Shown one piece after another: positions 45,800 through 57,255 of a DNA stretch of 64,000 nt; the stretch's first letter is position 1, and every line of letters begins with the position of its first letter. Below the pieces are notes generated by a model. The model worked only from the letters and a program-made list of their open reading frames with translations. It ran no database searches and had not been told where the DNA came from. The DNA lies in assembly GCA_036986275.1 (NCBI GenBank), contig BTRG01000002.1, positions 1 through 64,000 of the forward strand. The letters are read 5' to 3'. The stretch comes from BTRG01 sp036986275 (GTDB lineage: Bacteria; Pseudomonadota; Gammaproteobacteria; Acidiferrobacterales; SZUA-150). Made by a program: the position numbers and the translations under genes.

Positions 45800-47045
45800 G
45801 ATTCGTAACTACACCATGAACTTTGGCCCGCAACATCCCGCGGCTCATGGTGTGCTGCGTCTGGTATTGGAAATGGATGGCGAGGTCATTGAACGCGCTG
45901 ATCCACATATCGGCCTGCTGCATCGTGGTACCGAGAAGCTGGCTGAGCAGAGGATGTTTAATCAAAATATAGGCTATATGGACAGGCTGGACTATGTCTC
46001 CATGATGTCCAATGAGCATGCCTATGTCATGGCCTTGGAGAATCTTCTGGGCATAGATATACCGATACGGGCACAGTATATCCGCGTCCTGTTTGACGAG
46101 ATTACCCGCGTTCTGAATCACCTGATGTGGTTGGGCACTCATGGCCTGGACATCGGAGCCATGACCATGTTCCTGTATTGTTTCCGCGAACGAGAAGACC
46201 TGTTTGATTGCTATGAAGCGGTCTCCGGCGCTCGTATGCATGCATCCTATTATCGTGTGGGTGGAGTTTATCGTGACCTGCCTGACAGTATGCCACAACA
46301 TAAAACCTCCAAGTGGCATAACAAGAAAGATGTGGAGCGCCTGAACAGCAATCGCCAGGGTTCCTTGCTGGATTTCATCTGGGACTTTAGCGAGCGCTTC
46401 CCTGGGCATGTCGATGAATATGAAACTCTGCTTACTGACAACCGCATCTGGAAACAGCGTACCGTGGGAATTGGTGTGGTATCGGCAGAGCGCGCCAGGC
46501 AGCTTGGCTTCAGTGGCGCCATGTTGCGTGGTTCAGGTATAGCCTGGGATCTGCGAAAGAAGCAACCTTATGAAGTCTATGATCACCTGGATTTTGATAT
46601 TCCCATTGGCACCAATGGCGATTGTTATGACCGTTACCTGGTGCGCGTGGAAGAGATGCGTCAGTCCAACCGCATTATTCGCCAGTGTGTGAAGTGGCTG
46701 CGTGACAACCCAGGTCCTGTGATTGCCGGCAACCATAAGGTGACAGCACCCAGCCGTGAAGCCATGAAGAGCGATATGGAATCTTTGATACACCACTTCA
46801 AGTTATGTACAGAAGGCTATTGTGTACCAGAGGGTGAGGCCTATGCCGCGGTCGAGCACCCCAAGGGTGAGTTTGGTGTCTATGTCATTTCGGATGGCGC
46901 CAATAAACCGTATCGGATGAAGCTGCGCGCTCCGGGTTTTGCGCACCTGTCCGCTATGGACGAGATGACGCGCGGGCATATGCTGGCTGATGTGGTGGCG
47001 ATTATTGGTTCACAAGACGTGGTGTTCGGCGAGATAGATCGATGA
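45792..47045 (+). CDS. nuoD: NADH-quinone oxidoreductase subunit D
   Basis: Subunit of 417 residues forming the quinone-binding site with NuoB. It begins with [32 protein letters not shown] follows, and the C-terminus has DVVFGEIDR. Start is GTG 45792 with GGAGGG five bases upstream, overlapping nuoC by 8 bases. Confidence 0.97.
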   Translation: MAEIRNYTMNFGPQHPAAHGVLRLVLEMDGEVIERADPHIGLLHRGTEKLAEQRMFNQNIGYMDRLDYVSMMSNEHAYVMALENLLGIDIPIRAQYIRVLFDEITRVLNHLMWLGTHGLDIGAMTMFLYCFREREDLFDCYEAVSGARMHASYYRVGGVYRDLPDSMPQHKTSKWHNKKDVERLNSNRQGSLLDFIWDFSERFPGHVDEYETLLTDNRIWKQRTVGIGVVSAERARQLGFSGAMLRGSGIAWDLRKKQPYEVYDHLDFDIPIGTNGDCYDRYLVRVEEMRQSNRIIRQCVKWLRDNPGPVIAGNHKVTAPSREAMKSDMESLIHHFKLCTEGYCVPEGEAYAAVEHPKGEFGVYVISDGANKPYRMKLRAPGFAHLSAMDEMTRGHMLADVVAIIGSQDVVFGEIDR

Positions 47046-47548
47046 GCATGACGCAATCCAGGAGCCTTATTGATTTGATTGCCGAGATTTCGCGTAAGGA
47101 AATCGATACCTGGATAGCCAAGTATCCGGATGATAGTAAACGCAGTGCCGTCATGGCCGCGTTGCGGATTGTGCAAGACCAGAATGGGGGCTGGCTGACG
47201 ACCGAATTGATGGATGCCGTGGCCGAATACCTGGAGATGCCTCCCATTGCCGTCTATGAAGTGGGCACTTTTTATTCCATGTATGAACACAAACCCGTGG
47301 GCAAATACAAGATCTGTGTTTGTACCAATATTTCCTGCATGTTGTCTGGTTCGGACGAAGTCGTCGGTCATTTAAAAAACAAACTGGGCATAGGCTTCGG
47401 TGACGTGACGGCCGACGGAAAATTCAGCCTTAAGGAAGTGGAGTGCCTGGGGGCCTGTGTGGGCGCACCCATGCTACAAATTGGTGAGCAGTATTACGAG
47501 CACCTGACGCCTGAAAAGATTGACCGGATACTGGACGGGCTGGAGTAG
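47042..47548 (+). CDS. nuoE: NADH-quinone oxidoreductase subunit E
   Basis: Subunit of 168 residues binding the N1a [2Fe-2S] cluster. Thioredoxin-like domain with four Cys ligands in [12 protein letters not shown] and [11 protein letters not shown]. The ATGA overlap with the nuoD stop couples translation. It works with NuoF in NADH oxidation. Confidence 0.97.
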   Translation: MSMTQSRSLIDLIAEISRKEIDTWIAKYPDDSKRSAVMAALRIVQDQNGGWLTTELMDAVAEYLEMPPIAVYEVGTFYSMYEHKPVGKYKICVCTNISCMLSGSDEVVGHLKNKLGIGFGDVTADGKFSLKEVECLGACVGAPMLQIGEQYYEHLTPEKIDRILDGLE

Positions 47549-47552
47549 GCGC

Positions 47553-48845
47553 GTGGCGAACAAAGTTTGTTTCAACGGCATTGACCGGCCCAATTCCTGG
47601 ACCCTGGACGCCTATCGCAAGCAAGGTGGCTACGAGGTCTTGACCCGGATATTCAAGAAAAAGACGCCGGCGGAAGATATCATTGAAGAACTGAAGACGT
47701 CCGTGTTGCGCGGGCGTGGCGGCGCCGGTTTTCCCACCGGTCTCAAGTGGAGCTTTATGCCGCGCCAGGCGCCGGGTCAGAAATATATCATTTGTAATTC
47801 CGATGAAGGCGAGCCCGGTACCTGCAAGGATAGAGATATCCTGCGATACAATCCCCATGCCCTGATCGAAGGCATGATCATCGCCGGTTACTGTATCGGC
47901 GCGACCGCAGGATATAACTATATTCGTGGTGAATTTTGGGAGCCCTATGAGCGCTTTGAAGCGGCCCTGGAAGAGGCCTATAAAGCCGGTCTACTCGGCA
48001 AGAATATTCAGGGCTCCGGCGTTGACTTCGATCTCTACACGCATCTGGGCGCTGGCGCTTATATCTGCGGTGAAGAAACTGCATTGCTGGAATCTATAGA
48101 AGGCAAGAAAGGCCAGCCCCGCTACAAGCCCCCCTTTCCGGCCAACTACGGTCTGTTTGGCCGGCCCACCACAATTAATAATACCGAAACCCTGGCCTCT
48201 GTGCCTATGATCCTCAAGAAAGGCGGGCAATGGTTTCTGCAGCTGGGCAAGCCCAATAACGGTGGTGTCAAACTGTTTTCAGTATCCGGTCATGTCAATA
48301 ACCCGGGTAATTTTGAGATACCCATGGGGACGTCTTTTGCCGATTTGCTGGAGATGGCCGGGGGCGTTCGTAATGGCAATCGTCTCAAGGCTGTCATCCC
48401 CGGTGGTTCGTCTGCTCCAGTGATACCGGGCATACAAATGATGGACCTGACCATGGATTATGATTCCATTGCCGGTGCCGGCTCCATGCTGGGTTCGGGT
48501 GCCGTGGTGGTCATGGATGAGAGCGTATGCATGGTCAATATACTTACACGCATCAGCCATTTTTATTATGAAGAGTCCTGTGGTCAGTGCACGCCTTGTC
48601 GCGAAGGGACAGGCTGGATGGCGCGCATCATACATCGAATTGAGCATGGAAGGGGACGGCCGCAAGACCTGGATCTGCTCGATGATGTGGCTGCCAAGAT
48701 ACAGGGTCGTACGATTTGCGCGCTGGGCGATGCCGCGGCCATGCCGGTTGCGGGCTTTCTAAAGCATTACCGCAGTGAATTTGAATACCATATTGAACAT
48801 GGCAATTGTATGCCTGGAACCTCCAGTCATAGAACAAATGTATAG
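47553..48845 (+). CDS. nuoF: NADH-quinone oxidoreductase subunit F
   Basis: NADH- and FMN-binding subunit of 430 residues. The glycine-rich [17 protein letters not shown] binds [19 protein letters not shown] is the FMN region, and [15 protein letters not shown] ligates the N3 [4Fe-4S] cluster. Start is GTG 47553, with GGAG a few bases upstream; the open frame begins earlier inside nuoE. Confidence 0.97.
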   Translation: MANKVCFNGIDRPNSWTLDAYRKQGGYEVLTRIFKKKTPAEDIIEELKTSVLRGRGGAGFPTGLKWSFMPRQAPGQKYIICNSDEGEPGTCKDRDILRYNPHALIEGMIIAGYCIGATAGYNYIRGEFWEPYERFEAALEEAYKAGLLGKNIQGSGVDFDLYTHLGAGAYICGEETALLESIEGKKGQPRYKPPFPANYGLFGRPTTINNTETLASVPMILKKGGQWFLQLGKPNNGGVKLFSVSGHVNNPGNFEIPMGTSFADLLEMAGGVRNGNRLKAVIPGGSSAPVIPGIQMMDLTMDYDSIAGAGSMLGSGAVVVMDESVCMVNILTRISHFYYEESCGQCTPCREGTGWMARIIHRIEHGRGRPQDLDLLDDVAAKIQGRTICALGDAAAMPVAGFLKHYRSEFEYHIEHGNCMPGTSSHRTNV

Positions 48846-48857
48846 CGAGTGCAGTGA

Positions 48858-51251
48858 ATGAGTGCTAAACCGGAAACCGGCCCAGAAATGGTGACGATAG
48901 AGATCGACGGCCAGTCGATTGAAGCGCCTGTGGGTTCCATGTTGATACAAGCGGCCGACGCAGCCGGTATCACCATTCCCCGGTTTTGTTATCATAAGAA
49001 GTTATCCATCGCCGCCAGTTGTCGTATGTGCCTGGTGGACATTGAAAAGGCGCCCAAGCCCATGCCTGCCTGCGCCACACCTGTTACCGATGGCATGAAA
49101 GTGCACACGCAATCGGCGGCTACCAAGCTGGCGCAAAAGAGTGTGATGGAGTTTTTACTGATTAACCATCCGTTGGATTGTCCTATTTGTGATCAGGGGG
49201 GTGAATGCAGGCTGCAAGACCAGGCTGTGGGTTATGGCAGTGATGTCTCGCGCTATTCGGAAGCCAAGCGCATCGTAAAAGACAAGAACCTGGGTCCTTT
49301 GATTTCAACAGATATGACGCGCTGCATACATTGCACTCGTTGTGTACGTTTCGGTCAGGAAGTCGCAGGCGTGATGGAATTGGGGGCAACCGGTCGTGGC
49401 GAGCACATGAGCATAGGCACGCTGATAGAGAAGAGTATAGATTCCGAACTCTCCGGTAACGTGATCGACCTGTGCCCGGTGGGTGCATTGACTTCCAAGC
49501 CCTTTCGTTACTCGGCGCGTCCCTGGGAGCTATCCAAACACGACGGCATCAGTCCGCATGATTCCGTGGCATCCAGCCTTACAGTGCATACTCGCGGTGG
49601 ACGTGTGATGCGTGTAGTGCCCAAAGAGAACGAAGCCGTTAACGAGACCTGGATATCGGACAGAGACCGTTTTAGTTATGAAGGGCTTTATGTTGAAGAT
49701 CGCCTGCAGACGCCTTTGATTAAAATCAATGGTGATTGGCAGGAGACTGACTGGAACGGCGCCTTACAGTTTGCGGCGAGGGGCTTGCGCAAAGTTATAG
49801 ACAAACATGGAGCCGGGCAAGTAGGCGCCCTGGCTGCTCCAGGCTCAACACTGGAAGAATTTTACCTGTTACAAAAGCTGATGCGTGCCGCCGGTTCAAA
49901 TAATGTTGATCACCGTGTACGCCAGATCGATTTCACGGATGACCATGCCATGCCCCTGTATCCGGGCCTGGGTCAACGACTCAGTCATCTGCAATCATTG
50001 AATACCGTATTGTTGATTGGTTCCAATGTGCGCAAGGACCAGCCTTTGCTCGGTTTGCGTTTGCGCAAAATGCAACAGGCCGGCGGCCAGCTCATGGTTA
50101 TTAATCCCGTGGATTACGTTTTTACCCATGCGCTGGCGAACAAGACTATCGCTTCACCTCAAGGCATGTTGCAAGCCCTGGCTGGTGTCGTAAAGGCCCT
50201 GGTAAAGACCAAGAGGGCGTCGCTTGCGAAAGAGGTCAAGACACTGCTATCTAGTATTGTTGCCCCGAGCAGTACGGACAGCGCCATGGCAAAGGCCTTA
50301 TTGACCGCCAGCAAGGCCAGTGTATTACTGGGCGATTATTCATTTGCTCATCCTCAATCAGCTCAATTACGGTTATTGGCACAGATTACCGCCGACTTAA
50401 GTGGTGCCAGCCTGGGTTTCTTGCCGGCAGCCAACAGTGCCGCCGCCTGGGTGGCCGGATGTCTGCCGCACAGAACCGCAAAAGACGGGGCTGTGGCGCA
50501 GGCCGGGCGCGATGCCTTTGCCATGATCAAGGAACCACTTAAGGCCTACATTACGATGGGCCTGGAACCCGATCTGGATTGTCTGGACGGTGGTCGCACC
50601 CATACCGCCATGGCCTTATCCGAGTTTGTGATCATGATGACGGCCTATAAGCCACGCCTGGGCCAGGACCATGCCGATGTCCTGTTGCCTATGTCTGCCT
50701 TTACCGAGACGGCCGGCACCATGGTCAACTGTGAAGGCCGGCCACAGGTATTCCAGGGTGCGGTTGCCCCTTATGGCGATGCCCGGCCGGCCTGGAAGAT
50801 ACTGCGTGTACTCGGCAATATGATGGAACTGGAGGGTTTTGACTACGACTCTATTGAAGATGTGCGTAATGAGTTGGCGCTGGATGCCTTGCCCGTGGAA
50901 ATCAAGCTCAAAGAGATGGTCCATCCGCCACAACTGGGTGCCAAGGCACTTGATCTAGTGCGCATAACCGAGACGCCTATTTATGCCGTTGATGCCCTGG
51001 TGCGTCGTGCTGTTAGCTTGCAGGCTACAGCCGATAATCCTGGTGCAGCGGCTCGTATTAACGAAAAGCAGGCTACAACACTGGGTGTGACTGAGGGCGA
51101 TAAGGTGCGCTTGCGCATGCTGGAAGGGGATGCCGAGGTCCAGGTGGTGATTGATGAACGTGTGCCGGATGGTTGCGTGTTATCACACGCGGGATTTGTA
51201 GAGACCGCGGCACTGGGCGCCAGTGGCCAGGTGACGGTGACGAAGGTCTGA
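48858..51251 (+). CDS. nuoG: NADH-quinone oxidoreductase subunit G
   Basis: Largest peripheral subunit, 797 residues. The N-terminal ferredoxin domain has Cys ligands in [20 protein letters not shown] and PACATPV. A His/Cys cluster is in [17 protein letters not shown], and further ligands are in [10 protein letters not shown] and [16 protein letters not shown] molybdopterin-oxidoreductase-like domain follows, without the cofactor role. Confidence 0.97.
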   Translation: MSAKPETGPEMVTIEIDGQSIEAPVGSMLIQAADAAGITIPRFCYHKKLSIAASCRMCLVDIEKAPKPMPACATPVTDGMKVHTQSAATKLAQKSVMEFLLINHPLDCPICDQGGECRLQDQAVGYGSDVSRYSEAKRIVKDKNLGPLISTDMTRCIHCTRCVRFGQEVAGVMELGATGRGEHMSIGTLIEKSIDSELSGNVIDLCPVGALTSKPFRYSARPWELSKHDGISPHDSVASSLTVHTRGGRVMRVVPKENEAVNETWISDRDRFSYEGLYVEDRLQTPLIKINGDWQETDWNGALQFAARGLRKVIDKHGAGQVGALAAPGSTLEEFYLLQKLMRAAGSNNVDHRVRQIDFTDDHAMPLYPGLGQRLSHLQSLNTVLLIGSNVRKDQPLLGLRLRKMQQAGGQLMVINPVDYVFTHALANKTIASPQGMLQALAGVVKALVKTKRASLAKEVKTLLSSIVAPSSTDSAMAKALLTASKASVLLGDYSFAHPQSAQLRLLAQITADLSGASLGFLPAANSAAAWVAGCLPHRTAKDGAVAQAGRDAFAMIKEPLKAYITMGLEPDLDCLDGGRTHTAMALSEFVIMMTAYKPRLGQDHADVLLPMSAFTETAGTMVNCEGRPQVFQGAVAPYGDARPAWKILRVLGNMMELEGFDYDSIEDVRNELALDALPVEIKLKEMVHPPQLGAKALDLVRITETPIYAVDALVRRAVSLQATADNPGAAARINEKQATTLGVTEGDKVRLRMLEGDAEVQVVIDERVPDGCVLSHAGFVETAALGASGQVTVTKV

Positions 51252-51253
51252 TT

Positions 51254-52306
51254 ATGTTTGAATTGCTACAGCCTTATTTAACCTTTCTGCCTGTCTGGGG
51301 ACAGAGCGTGCTGGTTAATTTCATATTGGTGGTGCTGATATTAGTGCCATTGATGGTTTGTGTGGCCTATCTGACTTTCGCTGAACGTAAATTGATTGGC
51401 TATATGCAGGCACGAGTTGGCCCCAACCGTGTGGGTCCTCGCGGCTGGTTGCAGCCTATAGTGGATGGCATCAAGCTGATGTTGAAAGAAATCATCATCC
51501 CTGCACGTGCCAACAAGTATCTGTTTGTTATCGCGCCGATTTTGTCTATCGCTCCGGCCCTGGCGGCCTGGGCCGTGATTCCGTTTAATGACACCTGGAT
51601 TTTATCTGAGTTAAATGCCGGCCTGCTGTATGTGCTGGCCCTGACATCTGTTGGTGTCTACGGTGTGATCGTCGCCGGCTGGGCTTCTAACTCTAAATAT
51701 GCCTTTCTGGGCTCCATGCGTTCAGCGGCTCAAATCGTGTCCTATGAAATAGCCATGGGTTTTGCCTTGGTAACAGTATTAATGGCTGCCGGCAGTCTGA
51801 ACCTGCAAGAGATCGTGCTGGCGCAGTCGGGTGATTTTCGTGATTGGTATATCTGGCCGTTGCTACCGATGTTTATGGTCTACTTTATCTCCGGTGTGGC
51901 CGAGACCAATCGCGCACCCTTTGATGTGGCTGAAGGTGAATCTGAAATTGTTGCCGGCTTCCATGTCGAATATTCAGGCATGGCCTTCGCGGTTTTCTTT
52001 CTGGCTGAATACGCCAATATGATTCTGATTGCTTCATTGACAGCCGTTATGTTTCTCGGTGGCTGGCAGGCGCCGTTTGATGTGAAGCTCTTCGACTGGA
52101 TGCCTGATCTTGGCCTGATGTGGCTGTTTATCAAAGTAGCGTTTCTGTTGTTTTTCTTCCTTTGGTTCAGGGCCACATTCCCGCGTTATCGCTATGACCA
52201 GATCATGCGTCTGGGCTGGAAGGTCTTTCTACCGATTACCATCGCCTGGATCGTGGTCATGGGCGCGGCCATGTTCTTTACTCCATTCGGATATCTCTTT
52301 CACTAG
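51254..52306 (+). CDS. nuoH: NADH-quinone oxidoreductase subunit H
   Basis: Membrane subunit of 350 residues with eight or nine helices, linking the quinone site to proton channels. Signatures are [32 protein letters not shown] and [23 protein letters not shown] 51254 lies two bases after the nuoG stop; the open frame extends back into nuoG. Confidence 0.97.
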   Translation: MFELLQPYLTFLPVWGQSVLVNFILVVLILVPLMVCVAYLTFAERKLIGYMQARVGPNRVGPRGWLQPIVDGIKLMLKEIIIPARANKYLFVIAPILSIAPALAAWAVIPFNDTWILSELNAGLLYVLALTSVGVYGVIVAGWASNSKYAFLGSMRSAAQIVSYEIAMGFALVTVLMAAGSLNLQEIVLAQSGDFRDWYIWPLLPMFMVYFISGVAETNRAPFDVAEGESEIVAGFHVEYSGMAFAVFFLAEYANMILIASLTAVMFLGGWQAPFDVKLFDWMPDLGLMWLFIKVAFLLFFFLWFRATFPRYRYDQIMRLGWKVFLPITIAWIVVMGAAMFFTPFGYLFH

Positions 52307-52317
52307 GGCGGCGGACT

Positions 52318-52806
52318 ATGGAAGCGATTAAACGATATCTGAATACCTTCCTGCTGTGGGAACTATGCAAGGGTCTGGCCGTCACCGGCCGGCATCTTTT
52401 TGCCAGGAAGGCGACCATACAGTATCCGGATGAACGCGCACCACAGTCCCCGCGTTTTCGTGGCCTGCATGCCTTACGTCGTTATGCCAATGGTGAGGAG
52501 CGCTGCATTGCCTGCAAGTTATGCGAAGCTGTGTGTCCGGCCATGGCCATCACAATTGAATCGGAACAACGTGAAGACGGTAGCCGTAGAACCACACGCT
52601 ACGATATCGATATGACCAAGTGTATTTTTTGCGGCTTTTGTGAAGAGGCCTGCCCGGTGGATTCCATAGTTGAGACCCGTGTGTTTGAGTACCACGGTGA
52701 GCAACGCAGTGATTTGTACTACACCAAGGAGATGTTGCTGGCGGTGGGTGACAAGCACGAGAAACAGATTGCGGCCGACAGAGCGGTCGACGCGAAGTAT
52801 CGCTAG
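52318..52806 (+). CDS. nuoI: NADH-quinone oxidoreductase subunit I
   Basis: Ferredoxin-like subunit of 162 residues holding clusters N6a and N6b. The two [4Fe-4S] motifs are [12 protein letters not shown] and [12 protein letters not shown]. It sits between the matrix arm and the membrane arm. Starts 11 bases after nuoH. Confidence 0.97.
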   Translation: MEAIKRYLNTFLLWELCKGLAVTGRHLFARKATIQYPDERAPQSPRFRGLHALRRYANGEERCIACKLCEAVCPAMAITIESEQREDGSRRTTRYDIDMTKCIFCGFCEEACPVDSIVETRVFEYHGEQRSDLYYTKEMLLAVGDKHEKQIAADRAVDAKYR

Positions 52807-52826
52807 AACAGTCGGGAATAACGCAC

Positions 52827-53456
52827 ATGAACTTTGAAGCGATCTTGTTTTACTTTTTTGCCGCCATCCTGGTGATGTCTGCATCCATGGTCATCACCAT
52901 ACGTAACCCGGTGAAGGCCGCCCTGTTTCTGGTGCTGGCATTTTTTAATGCCGCTGCCTTATGGATATTGTTGGAAGCCGAATTCCTCGCCATCGTCCTG
53001 GTGCTGGTATACGTTGGCGCCGTGATGGTGTTGTTCCTGTTTGTTGTGATGATGTTGGATATCAACCTGCTCAAGCTCAAGGAAGGTTTTGGTGAGTACT
53101 TGCCCATAGGTGGACTGGTTGCAGTACTGTTGGTCATAGAGATGGCCGTCATTCTTAGCCACCCACAGTTCGGGCTCGAGAATATGCCGACGCCCGCGCC
53201 CCATGCGGCGGATTACAGCAATACCCGTGAGTTGGGTAGCGTGCTCTATACCACTTATGTCTACCCGTTTGAGATAGCCGCCTTGTTGTTATTGGTGGCG
53301 ATTATTGCGGCCATTGCCTTGACCATGCGCAAGCGCAAGAACACTAAATTTATCGACCCGGCTGAACAGGTGGCGGTGCAGGCCAAAGATCGTCTACGCA
53401 TCATCAAGATGCCGGCGGAAAAGAAGAGCTCAGTAGGGGATAGGGGGAAGCAATGA
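52827..53456 (+). CDS. nuoJ: NADH-quinone oxidoreductase subunit J
   Basis: Membrane subunit of 209 residues with five helices. The third contains [20 protein letters not shown] with the pi-bulge region near the conserved Glu/Tyr. The C-terminus carries a charged extension of about 45 residues. Overlaps nuoK by 4 bases. Confidence 0.96.
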   Translation: MNFEAILFYFFAAILVMSASMVITIRNPVKAALFLVLAFFNAAALWILLEAEFLAIVLVLVYVGAVMVLFLFVVMMLDINLLKLKEGFGEYLPIGGLVAVLLVIEMAVILSHPQFGLENMPTPAPHAADYSNTRELGSVLYTTYVYPFEIAALLLLVAIIAAIALTMRKRKNTKFIDPAEQVAVQAKDRLRIIKMPAEKKSSVGDRGKQ

Positions 53457-53758
53457 TCGCGTTAAACCACTATTTGATCCTCGGCGCCATTTTATTCGCC
53501 CTGAGTGTGGTCGGAATCTTTCTGAATAGAAAGAATGTTGTCATCTTGTTGATGGCAATTGAATTAAATTTGCTGGCCGTGAATACCAACTTCATAGCTT
53601 TTTCCCGTTATCTTGAAGACTCGGCGGGCCAGGTGTTTGTGTTTTTTATTCTAACGGTAGCGGCTGCCGAAACGGCCATCGGCCTGGCAATCCTGATCGT
53701 ATTATTCCGTAACCGTCATACCATTAATGTTGAAGAACTGGATACCTTAAAAGGCTAA
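53453..53758 (+). CDS. nuoK: NADH-quinone oxidoreductase subunit K
   Basis: Small membrane subunit of 101 residues with three helices. Proton-path glutamates occur in [13 protein letters not shown] and [21 protein letters not shown]-type overlap with nuoJ couples translation. Confidence 0.97.
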   Translation: MIALNHYLILGAILFALSVVGIFLNRKNVVILLMAIELNLLAVNTNFIAFSRYLEDSAGQVFVFFILTVAAAETAIGLAILIVLFRNRHTINVEELDTLKG

Positions 53759-53763
53759 AGATT

Positions 53764-55728
53764 ATGTTCGGTCTCAGCATGAAAACAATTTATTTATTGA
53801 TACCGCTGTCCTGTCTGGCAGGGTCTATTATTGCGGGTCTGTTTGGCCGCAAGATAGGCAGGGCGGGGGCGCACATTGCCGCCATCACCGGTGTCGGTAT
53901 TGCCTTTCTGCTGTCAGCCTTTGTAGTGTATCCGGACGTAATGGCAGGCAATACCTTTAATGGCGCCGTCTATACTTGGGTCATCAGTGGCGGCATTCCT
54001 CTGGAAATCGGTTTCCTGCTGGACCCGCTGACGGTCATGATGATGGTGGTGGTGACCTTTGTCTCGCTAATGGTGCATATCTACACAATAGGCTATATGC
54101 ATGATGACCCAGGTTATCAGCGCTTTTTCAGTTATATCGCCCTGTTTACTTTTTCCATGTTGATGCTGGTGATGGCCAATAACTTCCTACAACTGTTTTT
54201 CGGTTGGGAAGCGGTGGGCCTGGTTTCATACTTATTGATCGGCTTTTGGTACACACGTGAATCCGCGATCATTGCCAATCTCAAGGCATTCCTGGTCAAC
54301 CGTGTCGGTGATTTCGGTTTCCTGCTGGGTATCGCCGCTATCTATGTGCATTTCGGTACACTGGATTATGCCGCGGTATTTGCCATTGCTCCGCAATACG
54401 CCAATCAGATGATACCGGTCGTCAGTGGCGTGGACTGGAGCCTGATTACGGTGATCACCATCCTGTTGTTTATAGGCGCCATGGGTAAGTCGGCGCAAGT
54501 GCCCTTGCATGTTTGGTTGCCCGACTCCATGGAAGGCCCCACGCCCATATCGGCACTGATCCATGCCGCGACCATGGTGACGGCAGGCATATTTATGGTG
54601 GCGCGTATGTCACCGTTGTATGAATTATCCGAGACGGCGTTGTCCGTAGTGCTGATCATTGGCGCTACCACGGCCTTGTTTATGGGTTTTCTGGGCATAG
54701 TCCAAAACGATATCAAGCGAGTGGTGGCCTATTCCACGCTATCTCAGCTGGGTTATATGATGGCTGCATTGGGTGCTTCGGCCTATGCCGCCGGTGTGTT
54801 TCATTTAATGACCCATGCCTTTTTCAAGGCCTTGCTCTTCCTGGCTGCCGGTTCCGTCATCATAGCTATGCACCACGAGCAGGACATGCGCAAGATGGGT
54901 GGTCTGAAGAAATATATGCCCTATACCTTTGCAACGGTATGGATAGGCGTATTGGCATTAGTCGGTTTCCCTGGCCTGGCCGGTTACTTTTCCAAGGACA
55001 GCATCCTGTTGGCCGTGGAGCACTCAAATATCTATGGCAGCGGCTATGCCGCTTTTGCATTGATGGCCGGCGTCTTTGTGACCGCGTTTTATTCCTTCCG
55101 ATTGCTGTTCATGACCTTTTATGGCGAACCGCGCATGGACGAGCATACCCGGCAGCATTTGAAGGAATCACCCCTGGTGGTCACCATACCCTTGTTCTTG
55201 CTGGCGGTACCTTCGGCTGCTATTGGCTGGTTTGCCATGGAACCGATGATTATTAATGATTACTTCAAGGGCGCCATCTCTGTATCGGCTTCCCATGATG
55301 TATTGGCATTAATTGCAAAAGAATGGCATGGCCTGGGCAATTTCTTTGCCCATGGTTTTTCAGCCTTGCCCTTCTTCCTGGTAGTGGGTGGTTTTATCAC
55401 AGCCTGGTTATTGTATATCAGGTATACAGATTTACCCGCCAAGATCCGCGGCCGTGTAGAGCCACTCTACAACCTGCTGGACAATAAGTATTATTTCGAC
55501 AAAATCTATAATGCCGTGTTTGCCAGCGGCGCGCGCTTGGTGGGCGGCCTGTTGTGGAAGATCGGTGACGTGAAACTTATCGATGGCCTGGCGGTGAATG
55601 GCACGGCACGCGTCATTGGCTGGGTCTCATCTGTCGTACGTTATGTACAGACCGGGTATGTCTATCACTATGCCTTTGCCATGATCATAGGCCTGTTTTT
55701 AATGATTACTTTTTTCTTGCACGGCTAG
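53764..55728 (+). CDS. nuoL: NADH-quinone oxidoreductase subunit L
   Basis: Antiporter-like membrane subunit of 654 residues, with about sixteen helices and the long lateral C-terminal helix. NNFLQLFFGWEAVGLVSYLL carries the conserved Glu, QVPLHVWLPDSMEGPTPISA the channel region, and VVAYSTLSQLGYMM the central Lys/His region. Full length. Confidence 0.97.
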   Translation: MFGLSMKTIYLLIPLSCLAGSIIAGLFGRKIGRAGAHIAAITGVGIAFLLSAFVVYPDVMAGNTFNGAVYTWVISGGIPLEIGFLLDPLTVMMMVVVTFVSLMVHIYTIGYMHDDPGYQRFFSYIALFTFSMLMLVMANNFLQLFFGWEAVGLVSYLLIGFWYTRESAIIANLKAFLVNRVGDFGFLLGIAAIYVHFGTLDYAAVFAIAPQYANQMIPVVSGVDWSLITVITILLFIGAMGKSAQVPLHVWLPDSMEGPTPISALIHAATMVTAGIFMVARMSPLYELSETALSVVLIIGATTALFMGFLGIVQNDIKRVVAYSTLSQLGYMMAALGASAYAAGVFHLMTHAFFKALLFLAAGSVIIAMHHEQDMRKMGGLKKYMPYTFATVWIGVLALVGFPGLAGYFSKDSILLAVEHSNIYGSGYAAFALMAGVFVTAFYSFRLLFMTFYGEPRMDEHTRQHLKESPLVVTIPLFLLAVPSAAIGWFAMEPMIINDYFKGAISVSASHDVLALIAKEWHGLGNFFAHGFSALPFFLVVGGFITAWLLYIRYTDLPAKIRGRVEPLYNLLDNKYYFDKIYNAVFASGARLVGGLLWKIGDVKLIDGLAVNGTARVIGWVSSVVRYVQTGYVYHYAFAMIIGLFLMITFFLHG

Positions 55729-55743
55729 GTCAGGGGAAGCACG

Positions 55744-57234
55744 ATGTCGTTTGAATATGCATTAAGTCTGGTGATCTGGTTGCCCATAATCGGCGGGCTA
55801 CTGGTGTTGGCCACCGGTGACGACAGCAATGCGCCCTTTGCCCGCAAGCTGAGTTTGATTATTGCTCTGGCGACCTTTGCTGCCAGCATTCCTTTATTTA
55901 CGAATTTCGATAATGCCACTGCGGCCATGCAATTCGTCGAGCAGCGGCCGTGGATAGCCGCCTTCAACATCAATTATCACCTGGGTATAGATGGCATCTC
56001 GCTGCTGCTGGTGTTGTTGACCACATTTACCAGCATACTCGTCGTGATAGCGGGCTGGAAGGTGATACAGAGGCGTGTCGCCCAGTACATGGGTATGTTC
56101 CTGATCATGGAAGGTTTGATGGTGGGTGTATTCACCTCACTGGATGCCATGCTGTTCTATGTCTTTTGGGAGGCCACGCTGATACCCATGTACCTCATTA
56201 TTGGTGTATGGGGTGGACCCAACCGTGTCTACGCTGCCGTGAAGTTCTTTCTTTATACCTTCCTGGGCTCGGTGCTCATGCTGGTGGCCTTTATCTATCT
56301 GTACTTCAAGTCAGGGCAGAGCTTTAGTCTGGCGGACATGTATGCTGTCAAGTTATCGATGACGGAGCAGACGTTGATCTTCCTGGCTTTCTTCGTCGCC
56401 TTTGCCGTCAAGGTACCGATGTGGCCGGTGCATACCTGGTTACCCGATGCGCATGTGGAAGCCCCTACCGGGGGCTCTGTAGTGCTGGCAGCCATCCTGC
56501 TGAAACTGGGTGCCTACGGTTTTCTACGTTTTAGCCTGCCCATCACTCCTGATGCCAGCCATGAACTTGCCTGGTTGATGATAGGTCTATCGTTGATTGC
56601 GGTGGTATATATTGCTCTGGTGGCGCTGGTGCAGGAAGACATGAAGAAGCTGATCGCCTATTCGTCTATTTCGCATATGGGTTTTGTGACCCTGGGAATC
56701 TTTATTTTCAATGCCCAGGGCATAGAAGGCGGCATCGCACAAATGGTGTCGCACGGTTTTATATCCGGCGCCATGTTCCTATGTGTTGGTATGATGTATG
56801 ACCGTTTGCATAGTCGTATGATCAAGGATTGTGGTGGCCTGGCCAGTCGTATGCCGGTGTTCGCGGCATTTATGATGCTATTTGCCATGGCCAATACCGG
56901 TCTTCCCGGTACTTCCGGATTTGTCGGTGAGTTCCTGGTGATACTCGGTGCTTTCCAGGTAAATATCTGGTATGCCGTGGTGGCGGCAACGACGCTGATT
57001 TTTGGTGCCGCCTACACCTTGTGGATGTACAAGCGCGTTATCTTTGGCAAGGTGGTCAGCGAAAAAGTTGAGGCATTGGAAGATATCACGTCAAGAGAAA
57101 TTCTGGTGCTGAGTGCGTTGGCGATAGCGGTTCTGGTCATGGGTCTGTGGCCTTATCCCTTCCTTGAGACCATGCATACCTCGGTAGATCATTTGCTGCA
57201 ACAGGTAGCAGTATCCAAGCTGCCGCTATATTGA
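55744..57234 (+). CDS. nuoM: NADH-quinone oxidoreductase subunit M
   Basis: Antiporter-like membrane subunit of 496 residues and about fourteen helices. DAMLFYVFWEATLIPMYLII has the conserved Glu; KVPMWPVHTWLPDAHVEAPT and MKKLIAYSSISHMGFVTLGI are the other signatures. Starts 15 bases after nuoL. Confidence 0.97.
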   Translation: MSFEYALSLVIWLPIIGGLLVLATGDDSNAPFARKLSLIIALATFAASIPLFTNFDNATAAMQFVEQRPWIAAFNINYHLGIDGISLLLVLLTTFTSILVVIAGWKVIQRRVAQYMGMFLIMEGLMVGVFTSLDAMLFYVFWEATLIPMYLIIGVWGGPNRVYAAVKFFLYTFLGSVLMLVAFIYLYFKSGQSFSLADMYAVKLSMTEQTLIFLAFFVAFAVKVPMWPVHTWLPDAHVEAPTGGSVVLAAILLKLGAYGFLRFSLPITPDASHELAWLMIGLSLIAVVYIALVALVQEDMKKLIAYSSISHMGFVTLGIFIFNAQGIEGGIAQMVSHGFISGAMFLCVGMMYDRLHSRMIKDCGGLASRMPVFAAFMMLFAMANTGLPGTSGFVGEFLVILGAFQVNIWYAVVAATTLIFGAAYTLWMYKRVIFGKVVSEKVEALEDITSREILVLSALAIAVLVMGLWPYPFLETMHTSVDHLLQQVAVSKLPLY

Positions 57235-57255
57235 TGAAAAGAAAGTGGTGACAAG